From UBA11740 sp035635855 (GTDB lineage Bacteria > Acidobacteriota > Blastocatellia > Pyrinomonadales > Pyrinomonadaceae), in NCBI GenBank assembly GCA_035635855.1, contig DASQAF010000009.1, positions 124,001 to 188,000 of the forward strand: a stretch of DNA of 64,000 nt, given 5' to 3'. The position numbers and the translations under genes were made by a program. Below the pieces are notes generated by a model. The model had not been told where the DNA came from, did not search any database, and worked only from the letters and a program-made list of their open reading frames with translations. This document shows, one piece after another, positions 25,608 to 33,814 of the stretch. Position 1 is the stretch's first letter; each line of letters opens with the position of its first letter.

Positions 25608-26588
25608 TCAGGAAGAATTGCCTTCCTCCCAGAACTCCTCACTCATGTAACGCTCGCCGCCGTCGCACAAAATTGTGACCACGATCGACCCGGATGGCAG
25701 TTCGCTTGCCAGGCGCAAGGCGGCGAGCACGTTTGCGCCTGAGCTTACGCCGACAAGCAAGCCTTCTTCACGCGCCAGACGTCGCGTCATTGCCTGTGCT
25801 TCTTCCGTCGGTACTTCAACTTTCCTATCGGCCAGGGTGGGATCAAAGATGCCCGGCATTTTCGAAGTTGGCAAATGCTTCAAGCCTTCCAGTCCGTGGA
25901 TGGGCGAATCAGGTTCCATCGATATCGCCCGAACCAGGGGATTGAATTCCTTTAGTCTGCGCGTCACCCCCACAAAGGTTCCGCACGTTCCCAGGCCGCT
26001 AATGAAGTGCGTGACGCGCCCATCGGTCTGTTCCCAGATTTCCCGCCCGGTGCCTTCGTAGTGGGCGCGCCAGTTGGCATCGTTGTTGTATTGATCCGGA
26101 TAGAAATATTTTTCCGGCTCGCGCGTCGCCATCTCGCGGGCAATCTGCTGCGCGCCGTCACTTCCCTGCAAGGGATCGGTTTCGATTAGCTCAGCGCCAA
26201 AGATCTTAAGAATTTGCTTGCGCTCGATGCTGGCATTCTTTGGGAGGCACAGCGTCACCGGATAGCGCAGCACGGCGCCGATCATCGCATAGGCGATTCC
26301 GGTGTTGCCGCTGGTGGCATCCAGAATCGTCTTGCCCGGATAGAGGCGCCCGGAAGTTTCACCGTCGCGAATCATGGCCAGTGCCGGCCTGTCTTTCACT
26401 GAACCGCCGGGATTGAGGTACTCGGCTTTGACCAGAACTTCGATGCCGACAGGTATTCCACGCGTTACGTTTCGCAGGCGCAGCAAGGGCGTGTTGCCAA
26501 TCTGTGATTCCAGTAACTCGCGCCGCACACCGGTTTCGGAAGCTGACTGTAATTTGTCCGGTTCGGTAACCATCAACGTTTTACTCAT
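25608..26588 (-). CDS. Cysteine synthase (CysM/CysK-type PLP enzyme)
   Basis: A 326-residue fold-type II PLP enzyme. The PLP lysine is Lys65 in NPGGSVKDRPA, and the phosphate loop and substrate loop appear as ATSGNTGIAY and GLGTCGTFVG. It would make cysteine from an activated serine and a sulfide donor. In the same operon lie a sulfur carrier, its E1 and a JAMM protease, as for mycobacterial CysM, which accepts sulfur from CysO thiocarboxylate. The C-terminal tail EFWEEGNSS differs from plain CysK but cannot prove the donor. ATG at 26588 lies only 19 bp behind an intrinsic terminator, so expression depends on read-through. Confidence 0.88.
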   Translation of the reverse strand: MSKTLMVTEPDKLQSASETGVRRELLESQIGNTPLLRLRNVTRGIPVGIEVLVKAEYLNPGGSVKDRPALAMIRDGETSGRLYPGKTILDATSGNTGIAYAMIGAVLRYPVTLCLPKNASIERKQILKIFGAELIETDPLQGSDGAQQIAREMATREPEKYFYPDQYNNDANWRAHYEGTGREIWEQTDGRVTHFISGLGTCGTFVGVTRRLKEFNPLVRAISMEPDSPIHGLEGLKHLPTSKMPGIFDPTLADRKVEVPTEEAQAMTRRLAREEGLLVGVSSGANVLAALRLASELPSGSIVVTILCDGGERYMSEEFWEEGNSS

Positions 26589-26606
26589 GGAGCGCCAGGC
26601 CAAATC

Positions 26607-26659
26607 CAAAAAGCAGAACCGGCCGCGATACCTTTTTCGGGAAGTCGCGACCGGCTCTG
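26607..26659 (-). terminator. Leader terminator (attenuator) before the cysteine operon
   Basis: On the minus strand a 15-bp stem (arms 26645-26659 and 26614-26628, two G-U pairs) encloses a 16-base loop and is followed by CTTTTT at 26613-26608. Ten bases just upstream (CAGATTTCGC) can instead pair with GCGAAATTTG inside the leader ORF, an alternative structure abutting the terminator arm. Confidence 0.88.
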
Positions 26660-26677
26660 CGAAATCTGTGCTGTTGG

Positions 26678-26779
26678 CTAAATTGCCAGCTCACACGCAC
26701 GCAAATTTCGCCCGGCCGCTCCTCCCTGCAGAGAAGCAAACCTACAGGCGCACCAGTAATAGTAATGTTTGCGTGTCAT
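26678..26779 (-). CDS. Leader peptide with Tyr/Trp/Cys codons (33 aa)
   Basis: A short frame MTRKHYYYWCACRF... ending at TAG 26678, followed 18 bp later by an intrinsic terminator and then the cysteine synthase gene. It has three consecutive Tyr codons, a Trp and two Cys codons (WCAC), with another Cys in RACELAI. The ATG lies about 15 bp after the -10 box, so the mRNA is nearly leaderless. The design is that of an attenuation leader: ribosome stalling at scarce amino-acid codons would favour the alternative pairing over the terminator. A similar leader with a Tyr run precedes the phenylalanine hydroxylase gene. Translation is inferred from layout only. Confidence 0.72.
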   Translation of the reverse strand: MTRKHYYYWCACRFASLQGGAAGRNLRACELAI

Positions 26780-26794
26780 GAAAAGTGCAAAGAA

Positions 26795-26824
26795 ACTATA
26801 GGCTCTGCGTGAAAAGAGTGTCAA
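26795..26824 (-). promoter_or_regulatory. Strong sigma-70-type promoter of the cysteine operon
   Basis: On the minus strand TTGACA (26824-26819) and TATAGT (26800-26795) are separated by 18 bp. Predicted transcription starts some 8 bp in front of the leader ATG at 26779. Confidence 0.85.
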
Positions 26825-26865
26825 GGCGCTCTGTAAACAGGCGGTGAATCTCCGGCAGCAATTGG

Positions 26866-26910
26866 GCAAGAAACGAGAACGCACCGGCTCCCCCTCGGGT
26901 GACCGGTGCG
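26866..26910 (-). terminator. Probable terminator of the TonB receptor gene
   Basis: Minus-strand arms CGCACCGG (26910-26903) and CCGGTGCG (26887-26880) form an 8-bp stem followed by the T-rich TTCTCGTTTCTT. It lies between the receptor stop and the cysteine operon promoter. Confidence 0.6.
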
Positions 26911-26933
26911 CCTCAGTTCGGGTCAGCTCCTGC

Positions 26934-29900
26934 TCAGAACTTGAACTTAAGCGCAAACTGCATCTGCCTTGACGAGCCGGAATCGCCGGTAGGAAAGCGC
27001 GTGTTCGTGATCACGCCGAAAGTTGTGCTTCCCACCTGGGCCACGCGCCCCGGCTGACCGAAATTAGTGTGGTTGAAGAGATCGAAGACTTCCCAGCGGA
27101 ACTCTATGATCTTATTCTCGCCAATCTTGGTGCGCTTGATAATTGAGAAGTCCGTGTTGTTGAATGACGGCCCAATTATTGTATTGCGGCCGAAACTACC
27201 AAAGTGATAGATGGTCTTGCCGCTGACAAAGGCCACCGGCAAAATCGCGATGGCGCCAGCCGGACATGAACCGCCGGGTCGAGGATCACAGACCAGATTC
27301 GGGAACCACTGTACGCCATTACCGGTCGTGGCAGCGGCATGTCCGATCGTAACCGAACCACCCACGTCGGGACGCAAGGTCGCGAGTCCGGTCAGCGAGT
27401 TGGCGTTCGCCGACGGAGCACCGCCCGCAATCGCCCCAGCGTTACCGGCCAGGAGAGTTACGGGATTCCCGCTCTGTGACTGCACGATAGCCGAAAGCTG
27501 CCAGCCACCAACAAGCTGGTTCTTGCTGAACGGCAATTCATAGAGCCCGCTAATCACGAACCTATGCCGCGCGTCATAGTCCGACAGCCCATGGTCGCCG
27601 CGGATATTGTTGCTGTCCTGCAGCGTGACTCCTTGAGAGCTTTGCGAGCCGTAGTCGGTCGATTTTGAAAATGTATACGAAGCGTTGAATTGAAAACCTT
27701 TCGACAGGCGCTTACTAGCGGTTACCCAGAGCGCATTGTAGTTCGAAATACCTGTGCCCTCGCGCTCTGTAATGTTCAGTAATGGAGTGCCGGGAGAGAT
27801 AGGACTAGTAGCGGAGAGGGCCGGGAATGGGCGCGTTGCGACCAGCGCGGCATTCAGAAATGTCTGATTCAGATTTCTCGATTGCCGCAGGTGCGTCCCC
27901 TTTGAGCCAAAGTATCCGACTGACACTGCCAGTCCAGACATCACTTCGCGTTGCACGTTCAGGTTCCATGACTGCACGTACGCAGTGTCAAAACCCGGAT
28001 CCACGGAACTCGGCGAAACGGTAGTTCCCGGCGCCGCATGACCAGGATCCGTGGCGTCGAACAGGTGGGTCGTGGGAACAGTGTTTGGCAACGCGACCGT
28101 CGTTGCAAAAGGCGGATTCGAGGAATTCCCGGTCACGAGATTGGTAACCGGTTGATCCGTGAGAATTGCATAGGCTCCGCGTATAGAAGTCTTGCCATTC
28201 TTAAATGGATCCCACGAGAAACCAATCCGCGGTTGGAAGTTCTTCCCGTTCGTTTTATATACCGGCGCGATGCCGCTGTTCACGCGAACCAGCGAGTTGG
28301 TCTGAATTACGTAATCGACGAACCGGTCGTACCGCTCGGTCGGTGACATGAGCCAGTCATAACGCAGACCCAATTCCAGGGTCAGGTTGGGTCGCAATTT
28401 ATAATTATCCTGAACGAACAAACCCAGCGCTCCCTGAGAGATCGCGTTCGAAACATCGCCCAGCGTGGCAGTGAACCCGTTGGCGTTACCGGCCAGAAAA
28501 GTGGCAGTGCTGGCGAAAGTAAAGCTTCCGGTGTCGCGGTTCGTGTTGTTGTTGTAGAACCGCCGCCACTCACCGCCGAACTTGAACGAGTGATTGCCGC
28601 GCAGGTAGTTGAGAGTATCAGAAACAACGAAATTCGTGTCCGAACGGCCCTGCGGAAAGCCGGCTGGTCCACCGAAGTTAACGCCACCGCCGCCGACGGA
28701 AATCTGCGGCAACCCAATCGCATCTGTGACGCCATCCTTGATATTAAAGTCGAGGGGGTTGAGTTTCGCATTCGGGCTGAACGTGATGTGAATGCGATTG
28801 AAGCCAAACCGGACCTCGTTAACCACATTTGAGCTGAAGATCCGCGTTTCATTCAGCGTGAATATCTGGCGGTGAGATTGGCGTGTGTCGCCAAATCCGG
28901 AAATATTGTTTCCTTGCAACGTCGGCTCACCGCGCTGGTCGCGCTGGAAAGCGTAGTAGCCGTGCAAACGATCCTTGCTACTGAAGTTGTGGCTAATATC
29001 TATCGTCCACTGGTCTATATTCACAGGTGCGGTTGCGGACCCGCTGGTTAGCCCGTTAGAGGACCTCGGGATCAGTGGCAGCAGTTTTAGTATGGCCGGG
29101 TCAGTGACTGCCGCTCGCTGTGCGTCAGTAGGGACAGTGACGATTGGAAGGGTAAGGCCTTGTCGCTGTCGCAAACCTTCATAGCTAAAGAAAAAGAAGG
29201 TCTTGTTTTTGCCTTTGTAGCTCAGGGCTGATCCGCCTTCGCCAAAGCGGGGCAGGTTAACCGGGCCGCCGATGTTGAAGCCAAACTGGTTGCGATGAAA
29301 CGGCGCTGGTTTCGTTGTGCGCTCGAAGAAGTTGCGAGCATCAAGCGCGCTGTTACGAAAGAACTCGAAACCCTCGCCATGATAGTCGTTGGTGCCCGAG
29401 CGCGTGGCGATATTCACGATTGCGCCGGAACTGCGGCCGTATTCCGCGCTGAAGGTTGAGTTGTCAATCTTGAACTCCTGAACTGTATTGATCGAAGGCT
29501 GGAAGGTAATCTGGTTCTGCACCTGATCGTTTAGGTTGATGCCGTTGATCATGAAGTTCACGGTGTCCTCGCGATTGCCAGCCGTATTTAATCCGAAAGA
29601 TCCTTGACCACGAAGAGGTGCCGTTAGGAAGCCATTCTGAGGCGGCGTCACCGATCCGGGTATCAGCAATCCAAGATCGACGAAGTGGCGGCCGTTAAGC
29701 GGTATCTCCTGCACGGTCCGCTGATTAATAACCTGGCCTACCGAGGTGGTGGCGGTCTCGATCATCGAAGTATCAGCGGTGACGTTGACTTTCTGTTCGA
29801 GAGCGCCAATTTCGAGCTGAAAATTTTCAACTACCGTGCGCGCCACCTCGACGTGAAGGTCGCTGACCGCAGAGCTCTTGAATCCCCGGGCTTGAACCTC

Positions 29901-30149
29901 AACGGAATACGTGCCGACCGGCAAAGCGGCGATCTGATAGTTGCCGGAGCTGTCGGTCTGCACTGTCCGTTCAAGTGACGTAGACTGATTTCGGACAACT
30001 ACGGTCGCGTTAGGCACGACGGCGCCTTTTTGATCAGTGACGGTACCCTGGAGCGTAGCTGTTGACTGAGCCAGTGTCGTCGTTGCTAAAGCCAGGGTAA
30101 GCGCCGTTAGCAGCAGCACTCGGAATGAAAGTATTTGGATGGTAGCCAT
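26934..30149 (-). CDS. Oar-like TonB-dependent outer-membrane receptor with carboxypeptidase-regulatory domain
   Basis: A 1071-residue outer-membrane protein. A signal peptide (FRVLLLTALTLALATTTLAQ) is followed by a carboxypeptidase-regulatory-like domain (LQGTVTDQKGAVVPNATVVVRN.., residues about 30-110), a plug-like region (NGRHFVDLGLLIPG, DTVNFMINGINLNDQ) and a long beta-barrel ending in the aromatic-terminated MQFALKFKF. This architecture is expanded in Acidobacteriota and resembles Oar of Myxococcus; the ligand is unknown. ATG at 30149 lies nine bases behind AGGAGG, a better fit than upstream in-frame starts. Confidence 0.9.
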   Translation of the reverse strand: MATIQILSFRVLLLTALTLALATTTLAQSTATLQGTVTDQKGAVVPNATVVVRNQSTSLERTVQTDSSGNYQIAALPVGTYSVEVQARGFKSSAVSDLHVEVARTVVENFQLEIGALEQKVNVTADTSMIETATTSVGQVINQRTVQEIPLNGRHFVDLGLLIPGSVTPPQNGFLTAPLRGQGSFGLNTAGNREDTVNFMINGINLNDQVQNQITFQPSINTVQEFKIDNSTFSAEYGRSSGAIVNIATRSGTNDYHGEGFEFFRNSALDARNFFERTTKPAPFHRNQFGFNIGGPVNLPRFGEGGSALSYKGKNKTFFFFSYEGLRQRQGLTLPIVTVPTDAQRAAVTDPAILKLLPLIPRSSNGLTSGSATAPVNIDQWTIDISHNFSSKDRLHGYYAFQRDQRGEPTLQGNNISGFGDTRQSHRQIFTLNETRIFSSNVVNEVRFGFNRIHITFSPNAKLNPLDFNIKDGVTDAIGLPQISVGGGGVNFGGPAGFPQGRSDTNFVVSDTLNYLRGNHSFKFGGEWRRFYNNNTNRDTGSFTFASTATFLAGNANGFTATLGDVSNAISQGALGLFVQDNYKLRPNLTLELGLRYDWLMSPTERYDRFVDYVIQTNSLVRVNSGIAPVYKTNGKNFQPRIGFSWDPFKNGKTSIRGAYAILTDQPVTNLVTGNSSNPPFATTVALPNTVPTTHLFDATDPGHAAPGTTVSPSSVDPGFDTAYVQSWNLNVQREVMSGLAVSVGYFGSKGTHLRQSRNLNQTFLNAALVATRPFPALSATSPISPGTPLLNITEREGTGISNYNALWVTASKRLSKGFQFNASYTFSKSTDYGSQSSQGVTLQDSNNIRGDHGLSDYDARHRFVISGLYELPFSKNQLVGGWQLSAIVQSQSGNPVTLLAGNAGAIAGGAPSANANSLTGLATLRPDVGGSVTIGHAAATTGNGVQWFPNLVCDPRPGGSCPAGAIAILPVAFVSGKTIYHFGSFGRNTIIGPSFNNTDFSIIKRTKIGENKIIEFRWEVFDLFNHTNFGQPGRVAQVGSTTFGVITNTRFPTGDSGSSRQMQFALKFKF

Positions 30150-30396
30150 GAGCATGAACCTCCTCTGGGTGACATCGTTGGGCCCCGGCATCTGGCAGTC
30201 GGGGCGGGACATCGCGCTTGCACGACAGTGCAGCTTTTTTTCTCTCTTATGCAATGACAATGCCGTGGTGATTCGGAAATATGCGCGCAAATCTCAATCG
30301 AGCCGGATCTCAAAATCCAAATTTCTAAAGAAACTCCGAGATTCAATAGCAAATGGCCTTCGGTTTTGTTCTCCACGCGTCACGGGACGGTCTTTC

Positions 30397-31290
30397 TCAC
30401 TCGCCTACCCAACTCCCTAAAAACTCTTTGAGCACCTGATACATCGACTCGAACGAATCCGCACAAAACAACACCGGTTGAAAATGCGTCGGGTCATATT
30501 CACAACGAGAAGCAGCGTCCAGATCAAAAGGCCGCAATTCAGCCTTCTGCATTTCCTCCAATTCGCCGGCAGATGAAAGCAAGCCGGTGCCATAGGCTTT
30601 CACTTCGCCGGCTTCGCGCAATACGCCGAACTCGATCGTGAACCAATAAACGCGTGACAACTTGTCTAAGCCTTCCGCAGAAACTGTTCGCTTGATCGCT
30701 TTTCCAAACAGCCGATTAAGTTCGGCCAGGGGCGCGCTTGCCAGCGTCACTCCGTGGCCCACGATCTCGTGAACTACGTCTGGCTCAGGTGTGTAGAGCG
30801 GGGTCGAGTAATGCCGGATATACTGCGTGCAAAGAAAGACTCCGTCGGCAAGATTCTCAAGAAAGACACGAGGTTGCACAAGGCCTGCGACAGGCTCGAG
30901 GCGAAAGCCGCTGATGGCCTGCACCCTCTGATTGACCTCCCGCAATTGCGGAATGCGATCCGAAGCAAAGCTCAGCCGCCGCAGCGACGAAAGGTACTCA
31001 GCGCACGCGTGCTTCTGATGCGCCGGCTGTAGTGCCTGCCAGATTGCGCGCCAGACCTGATGCTCTTCGTTCGTATACGGCGCGTCGGGAATAGGATCGC
31101 CCGGCTGATACTTCATCGCGATTTGGGCAATTTGATTGCGTCGCGCGCGGTAAGCCTGATCGCGAAAGCCGGGATGATCGGGATCGAGCTGCACCATCGC
31201 ATTTCGATCGGCGCCGGCTTCATCCGCATCTGCCGCGACCATGCGCGCATCAACGTGATCAGAAAGTAAGGATTGTTTATGTTGAGTCAT
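30397..31290 (-). CDS. phhA: Phenylalanine 4-hydroxylase (aromatic amino acid hydroxylase)
   Basis: A 297-residue iron- and pterin-dependent monooxygenase converting Phe to Tyr in the cytoplasm. The Fe(II) ligands are visible in VVHEIVGHG (two His) and the Glu of YWFTIEFGV. Only the catalytic domain is present; the N-terminal ACT-like regulatory domain of animal enzymes is absent, as usual for bacteria. GGAG lies eight bases before the ATG at 31290. Upstream are a Tyr-rich leader peptide and an intrinsic terminator, a logical feedback arrangement for a tyrosine-forming enzyme. A degenerate TTAGTACTTAGTGC stretch (about 31310-31375) separates terminator and gene. Confidence 0.93.
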   Translation of the reverse strand: MTQHKQSLLSDHVDARMVAADADEAGADRNAMVQLDPDHPGFRDQAYRARRNQIAQIAMKYQPGDPIPDAPYTNEEHQVWRAIWQALQPAHQKHACAEYLSSLRRLSFASDRIPQLREVNQRVQAISGFRLEPVAGLVQPRVFLENLADGVFLCTQYIRHYSTPLYTPEPDVVHEIVGHGVTLASAPLAELNRLFGKAIKRTVSAEGLDKLSRVYWFTIEFGVLREAGEVKAYGTGLLSSAGELEEMQKAELRPFDLDAASRCEYDPTHFQPVLFCADSFESMYQVLKEFLGSWVGE

Positions 31291-31395
31291 CGTTGAGATC
31301 TCCAAATGGCTTAGATCTTAGTGCTTAGTACTTAGTGCTGAGAAGTTAGAGCTCCGAGTGCTCCAACTCTAAGTTCTAAGCTCCAAGCTCTGGCC

Positions 31396-31445
31396 GCAAA
31401 AATGAAACCGGCCACCGATCCCTGGAAGGACCGATGGCCGGTTTC
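31396..31445 (-). terminator. Leader terminator (attenuator) before phhA
   Basis: On the minus strand an 18-bp stem (arms 31445-31428 and 31421-31404, mismatches only G-U/A-C type) with a 6-base loop is followed by ATTTTTG. It lies 23 bp behind the leader peptide stop and about 105 bp in front of phhA. Confidence 0.88.
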
Positions 31446-31468
31446 TGGAAACTTGTCTCCAGGTGCTG

Positions 31469-31567
31469 TTAGCCAAACACCTCGCGACAGCCCATCGCCC
31501 GACCGTCCCTCCCAGAGGAGAGCGGACCGTAATAGTAGTAACGATAGCCGTTGCGTTGACCGTTCAT
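31469..31567 (-). CDS. Tyr-rich leader peptide before phhA (32 aa)
   Basis: A short frame MNGQRNGYRYYYYGPLSSG... ending at TAA 31469, with five Tyr codons in six positions (YRYYYY). It is followed by a strong intrinsic terminator and by phhA, whose product makes tyrosine. Stalling of ribosomes at Tyr codons when tyrosine is low would be expected to favour read-through. GAAGAAA lies just before the ATG. The region shares with the cysteine leader at 26678-26779 the Tyr run, a GGGAGG..CGG.CGGGCGA block and a GGCTAACAGCAC/GCCAACAGCAC block around the stop. Expression is inferred. Confidence 0.7.
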   Translation of the reverse strand: MNGQRNGYRYYYYGPLSSGRDGRAMGCREVFG

Positions 31568-31604
31568 TTTCTTCGCGCCTCGGCACCTGGCCAAGCGCAC
31601 GGAC

Positions 31605-31633
31605 AGCTTAGCTCCGGCTTTACGGATGGTCAA
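31605..31633 (-). promoter_or_regulatory. Possible promoter of the phhA leader
   Basis: Minus-strand TTGACC (31633-31628) and TAAGCT (31610-31605) are 17 bp apart, about 38 bp before the leader ATG. The -10 box is weak. Confidence 0.4.
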
Positions 31634-31828
31634 GCTGAATATCGACCCGTCAGTGACCTTCTAACATATTCGGGATTCGATCCGGGAAGACACCGCCACG
31701 CACGGCGCGTTAAAGACGGGTTGGTTTTACTACAAAGGATTGCTCTATACTCGCTGAACGCGAAGGCTTCCGGAATCGTATTGGTTCTTGATTAAGCTTC
31801 AATTGAAGCTCGCGAGCCGCAACTAACT

Positions 31829-33457
31829 ATGAAGCGCTGTCCCACGTGCCAGGAAGTTTTTGCCGACGACAAGTTGAATTTCTGTCGCAATGATGGAACA
31901 GCATTGGTGACGGAATCGAGCGAAGGCGAAACCGCCATCCTGCCCGGCTATCGCGGCAGCGCCCCAATTCAATCAGACAGTTTTGCCCGCGACACGGGAC
32001 CTGCGGTTACCACGTCGACCCTTTCGACTCCGGCAAGGAAGCGGGCCTCGCGCGGCGTCATCAATTCGCTGGCGGTCCTGCCGCTGGTCAACGTCAGCCC
32101 CGACGCCGAGATGGAATATTTCAGCGACGGCATCACTGAAAGCATCATCAACGCGCTCAGCCAACTGCCGAAATTAAGGGTCGTGCCGCGCAGCACGGTG
32201 TTTCGTTACAAGGGTCCGGAGATGGATCCGCAGCAGATCGGCCGCGAACTGGGCGTCCGCGCCGTGCTGACCGGCCGCGTGTTGCACTTTGGCGAGCGCC
32301 TGATCGTGAATGCGGAATTGATCGACGTGGCCAATGAATCACAGCTTTGGGGCGAGCAATACAATCGCAAGCCCGCCGATATTTTTGAGGTGCAGGAAGA
32401 GATCTCCCGCGAAATTTCGCAAAAGCTGCTTTCAAAACTGAGCGGCGAAGAGCACAAGCGGCTCACCAAGCGTCACACTCACGACACCGAAGCTTACCGG
32501 CATTATTTGAAGGGACGCTTCTATTGGAACAAGCGCACCGAAGAAAACTTTCGCAAGGGGATTGAGAATTTCCGGGAGGCCATCGAACTCGATCCGAATT
32601 ACGCCCTGGCCTACGCGGGCTTGGCTGATTCTTACATTCTACTGGCGTTTTACGGTTCGGAAGCTCCCAATGAAATGATGCCCAAAGGTAAAGCGGCGGC
32701 GGTCACCGCGCTGGAGCTGGACGACTCTTTGGCCGAAGCCCACAACTCTTTGGCTTACATCTACTTTACTAATGAATGGAACTGGTCGGCCGCGGAAAAG
32801 GAATTTAAGAAAGCGATCAGGCTCAACCCGAAGTATGCGACAGTGCATCATTGGTATGCCTTCAAACTGGCGGCGACGGGACGGCATGACGACGCTGTAG
32901 CTGAGATGAAACTGGCCCGTGAACTCGATCCACTGGCGCTGATCATCAATGCCGAAGTCGGCTGGGCCTATTACTTTGGGCGCCGTTACGACAAAGCGAT
33001 CGAACAATTTCAAAAGACGCTCGAGATGGATCCCAGCTTCAGCGTTAACCGAATGTTTTTTGGTCTCGCTTATACTCAGCAAGAAAGATTCCCGGAAGCG
33101 ATCTCCGAACTGCGCAAGGCAGTCGAACTGTCTGGTGGCAGCCTGCTTATGAAAGCTATTCTGGGACATGCCTATGGCCGCGCCGGTGATCGAAAAGCGG
33201 CCGAGAAGATAATTGCAGAGCTGACTGAAACTTCGACCGGATATATCTCGGCTTATAACGTGGCGTTGATTTATGCGGGACTGGGAGACAGAGAGAATGC
33301 GCTGTCGTGGTTGGCCCGGGCCGTCGAGCAACACGACCTGTTCCTCGCCTGGATGAATGTCGAACCGATGTTCGACAGCGTCCGCGCTGATCCGCGCTTC
33401 GCGGACTTGGTTAAGCGGATCGGATTGAAGCCATCAGTCAGCAACAAAGCCGAGTAG
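31829..33457 (+). CDS. Zinc-ribbon / TolB-N-like / TPR protein
   Basis: A 542-residue protein. It opens with a zinc ribbon (KRCPTCQEVF..FCRNDG), then a FlgO/TolB-N-like domain (SLAVLPLVNVSPDAEMEYFSDGI...VLTGRV), and then TPR repeats (NFREAIELDPNYALAYAGLAD, KKAIRLNPKYATVHHWYAF and others). In Acidobacteriota this C-terminal architecture is normally attached to a kinase or winged-helix transcription regulator; here a zinc ribbon replaces the output domain. No transmembrane helix is evident. It is probably a scaffold or signalling protein; the partner is unknown. A TATACT box lies at 31746-31751. Confidence 0.82.
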   Translation: MKRCPTCQEVFADDKLNFCRNDGTALVTESSEGETAILPGYRGSAPIQSDSFARDTGPAVTTSTLSTPARKRASRGVINSLAVLPLVNVSPDAEMEYFSDGITESIINALSQLPKLRVVPRSTVFRYKGPEMDPQQIGRELGVRAVLTGRVLHFGERLIVNAELIDVANESQLWGEQYNRKPADIFEVQEEISREISQKLLSKLSGEEHKRLTKRHTHDTEAYRHYLKGRFYWNKRTEENFRKGIENFREAIELDPNYALAYAGLADSYILLAFYGSEAPNEMMPKGKAAAVTALELDDSLAEAHNSLAYIYFTNEWNWSAAEKEFKKAIRLNPKYATVHHWYAFKLAATGRHDDAVAEMKLARELDPLALIINAEVGWAYYFGRRYDKAIEQFQKTLEMDPSFSVNRMFFGLAYTQQERFPEAISELRKAVELSGGSLLMKAILGHAYGRAGDRKAAEKIIAELTETSTGYISAYNVALIYAGLGDRENALSWLARAVEQHDLFLAWMNVEPMFDSVRADPRFADLVKRIGLKPSVSNKAE

Positions 33458-33814
33458 GGGGCAACGCCAGAACCTGCGTAGCAGGTGACAGAGTGTAGCC
33501 CCTGGCGAGGCTTTGCGAGCCTGGGGATAACCAGGGTCTTCCTGGTCAATGAGTCTGCGAAGCTAAAACGCAACGGTTGTCGAGTCAAGGGATGCCAGAA
33601 ATCGTCTAAATGCCGCAACTACCTGGGTCCCAAGAGTAAGAACAATCTGAATGCTTTCCTATTGATCCGCCGAAGTACAATCTTTTCAGAGTTAGGTCCC
33701 AACGAACCTGCGTAGCAGGTGACAGAGTGTTAGCCCCTGGCGAGGCTTTGCGAGCCTGGGGACAATGCTCCAAACACAAAGGTCAGCCTGCGTAAGCGGG
33801 CGACAGAGGTGGAT
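33458..33814. repeat. Gene-free stretch with tandem palindromic units (CCTGCGTAGCAGGTGACAGAG)
   Basis: Two near-identical direct copies of about 56 bp (about 33470-33525 and 33709-33764) each read CTGCGTAGCAGGTGACAGAGTG, then a TAGCCCCTGGCGAGGCTTTGCG block and CCTGGGGA. A third short unit, CCTGCGTAAGCGGGCGACAGAGGTGG (33787-33812), ends at the transposase start. Each unit contains the small palindromes CCTGCGTAGCAGG and CCAGG..CCTGG. Apart from these units I see no gene. Confidence 0.88.

Noticed and set aside
26589..26933. SAM riboswitch or T-box in front of the sulfur operon
   Set aside because: No SAM-I/II core, no T-box sequence (TGGNACCGCG) and no specifier loop could be found; leader peptide plus terminator explains the region better.
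26678..26956. 92-codon frame containing the cysteine leader peptide
   Set aside because: The upstream two thirds cross the promoter and have no start signal; only the part from ATG 26779 is transcribed from the mapped promoter boxes.
31332..31586. 84-codon frame over the phhA leader in another frame
   Set aside because: It runs through the terminator and has no Shine-Dalgarno; the frame with YRYYYY ends right before the terminator as a leader should.
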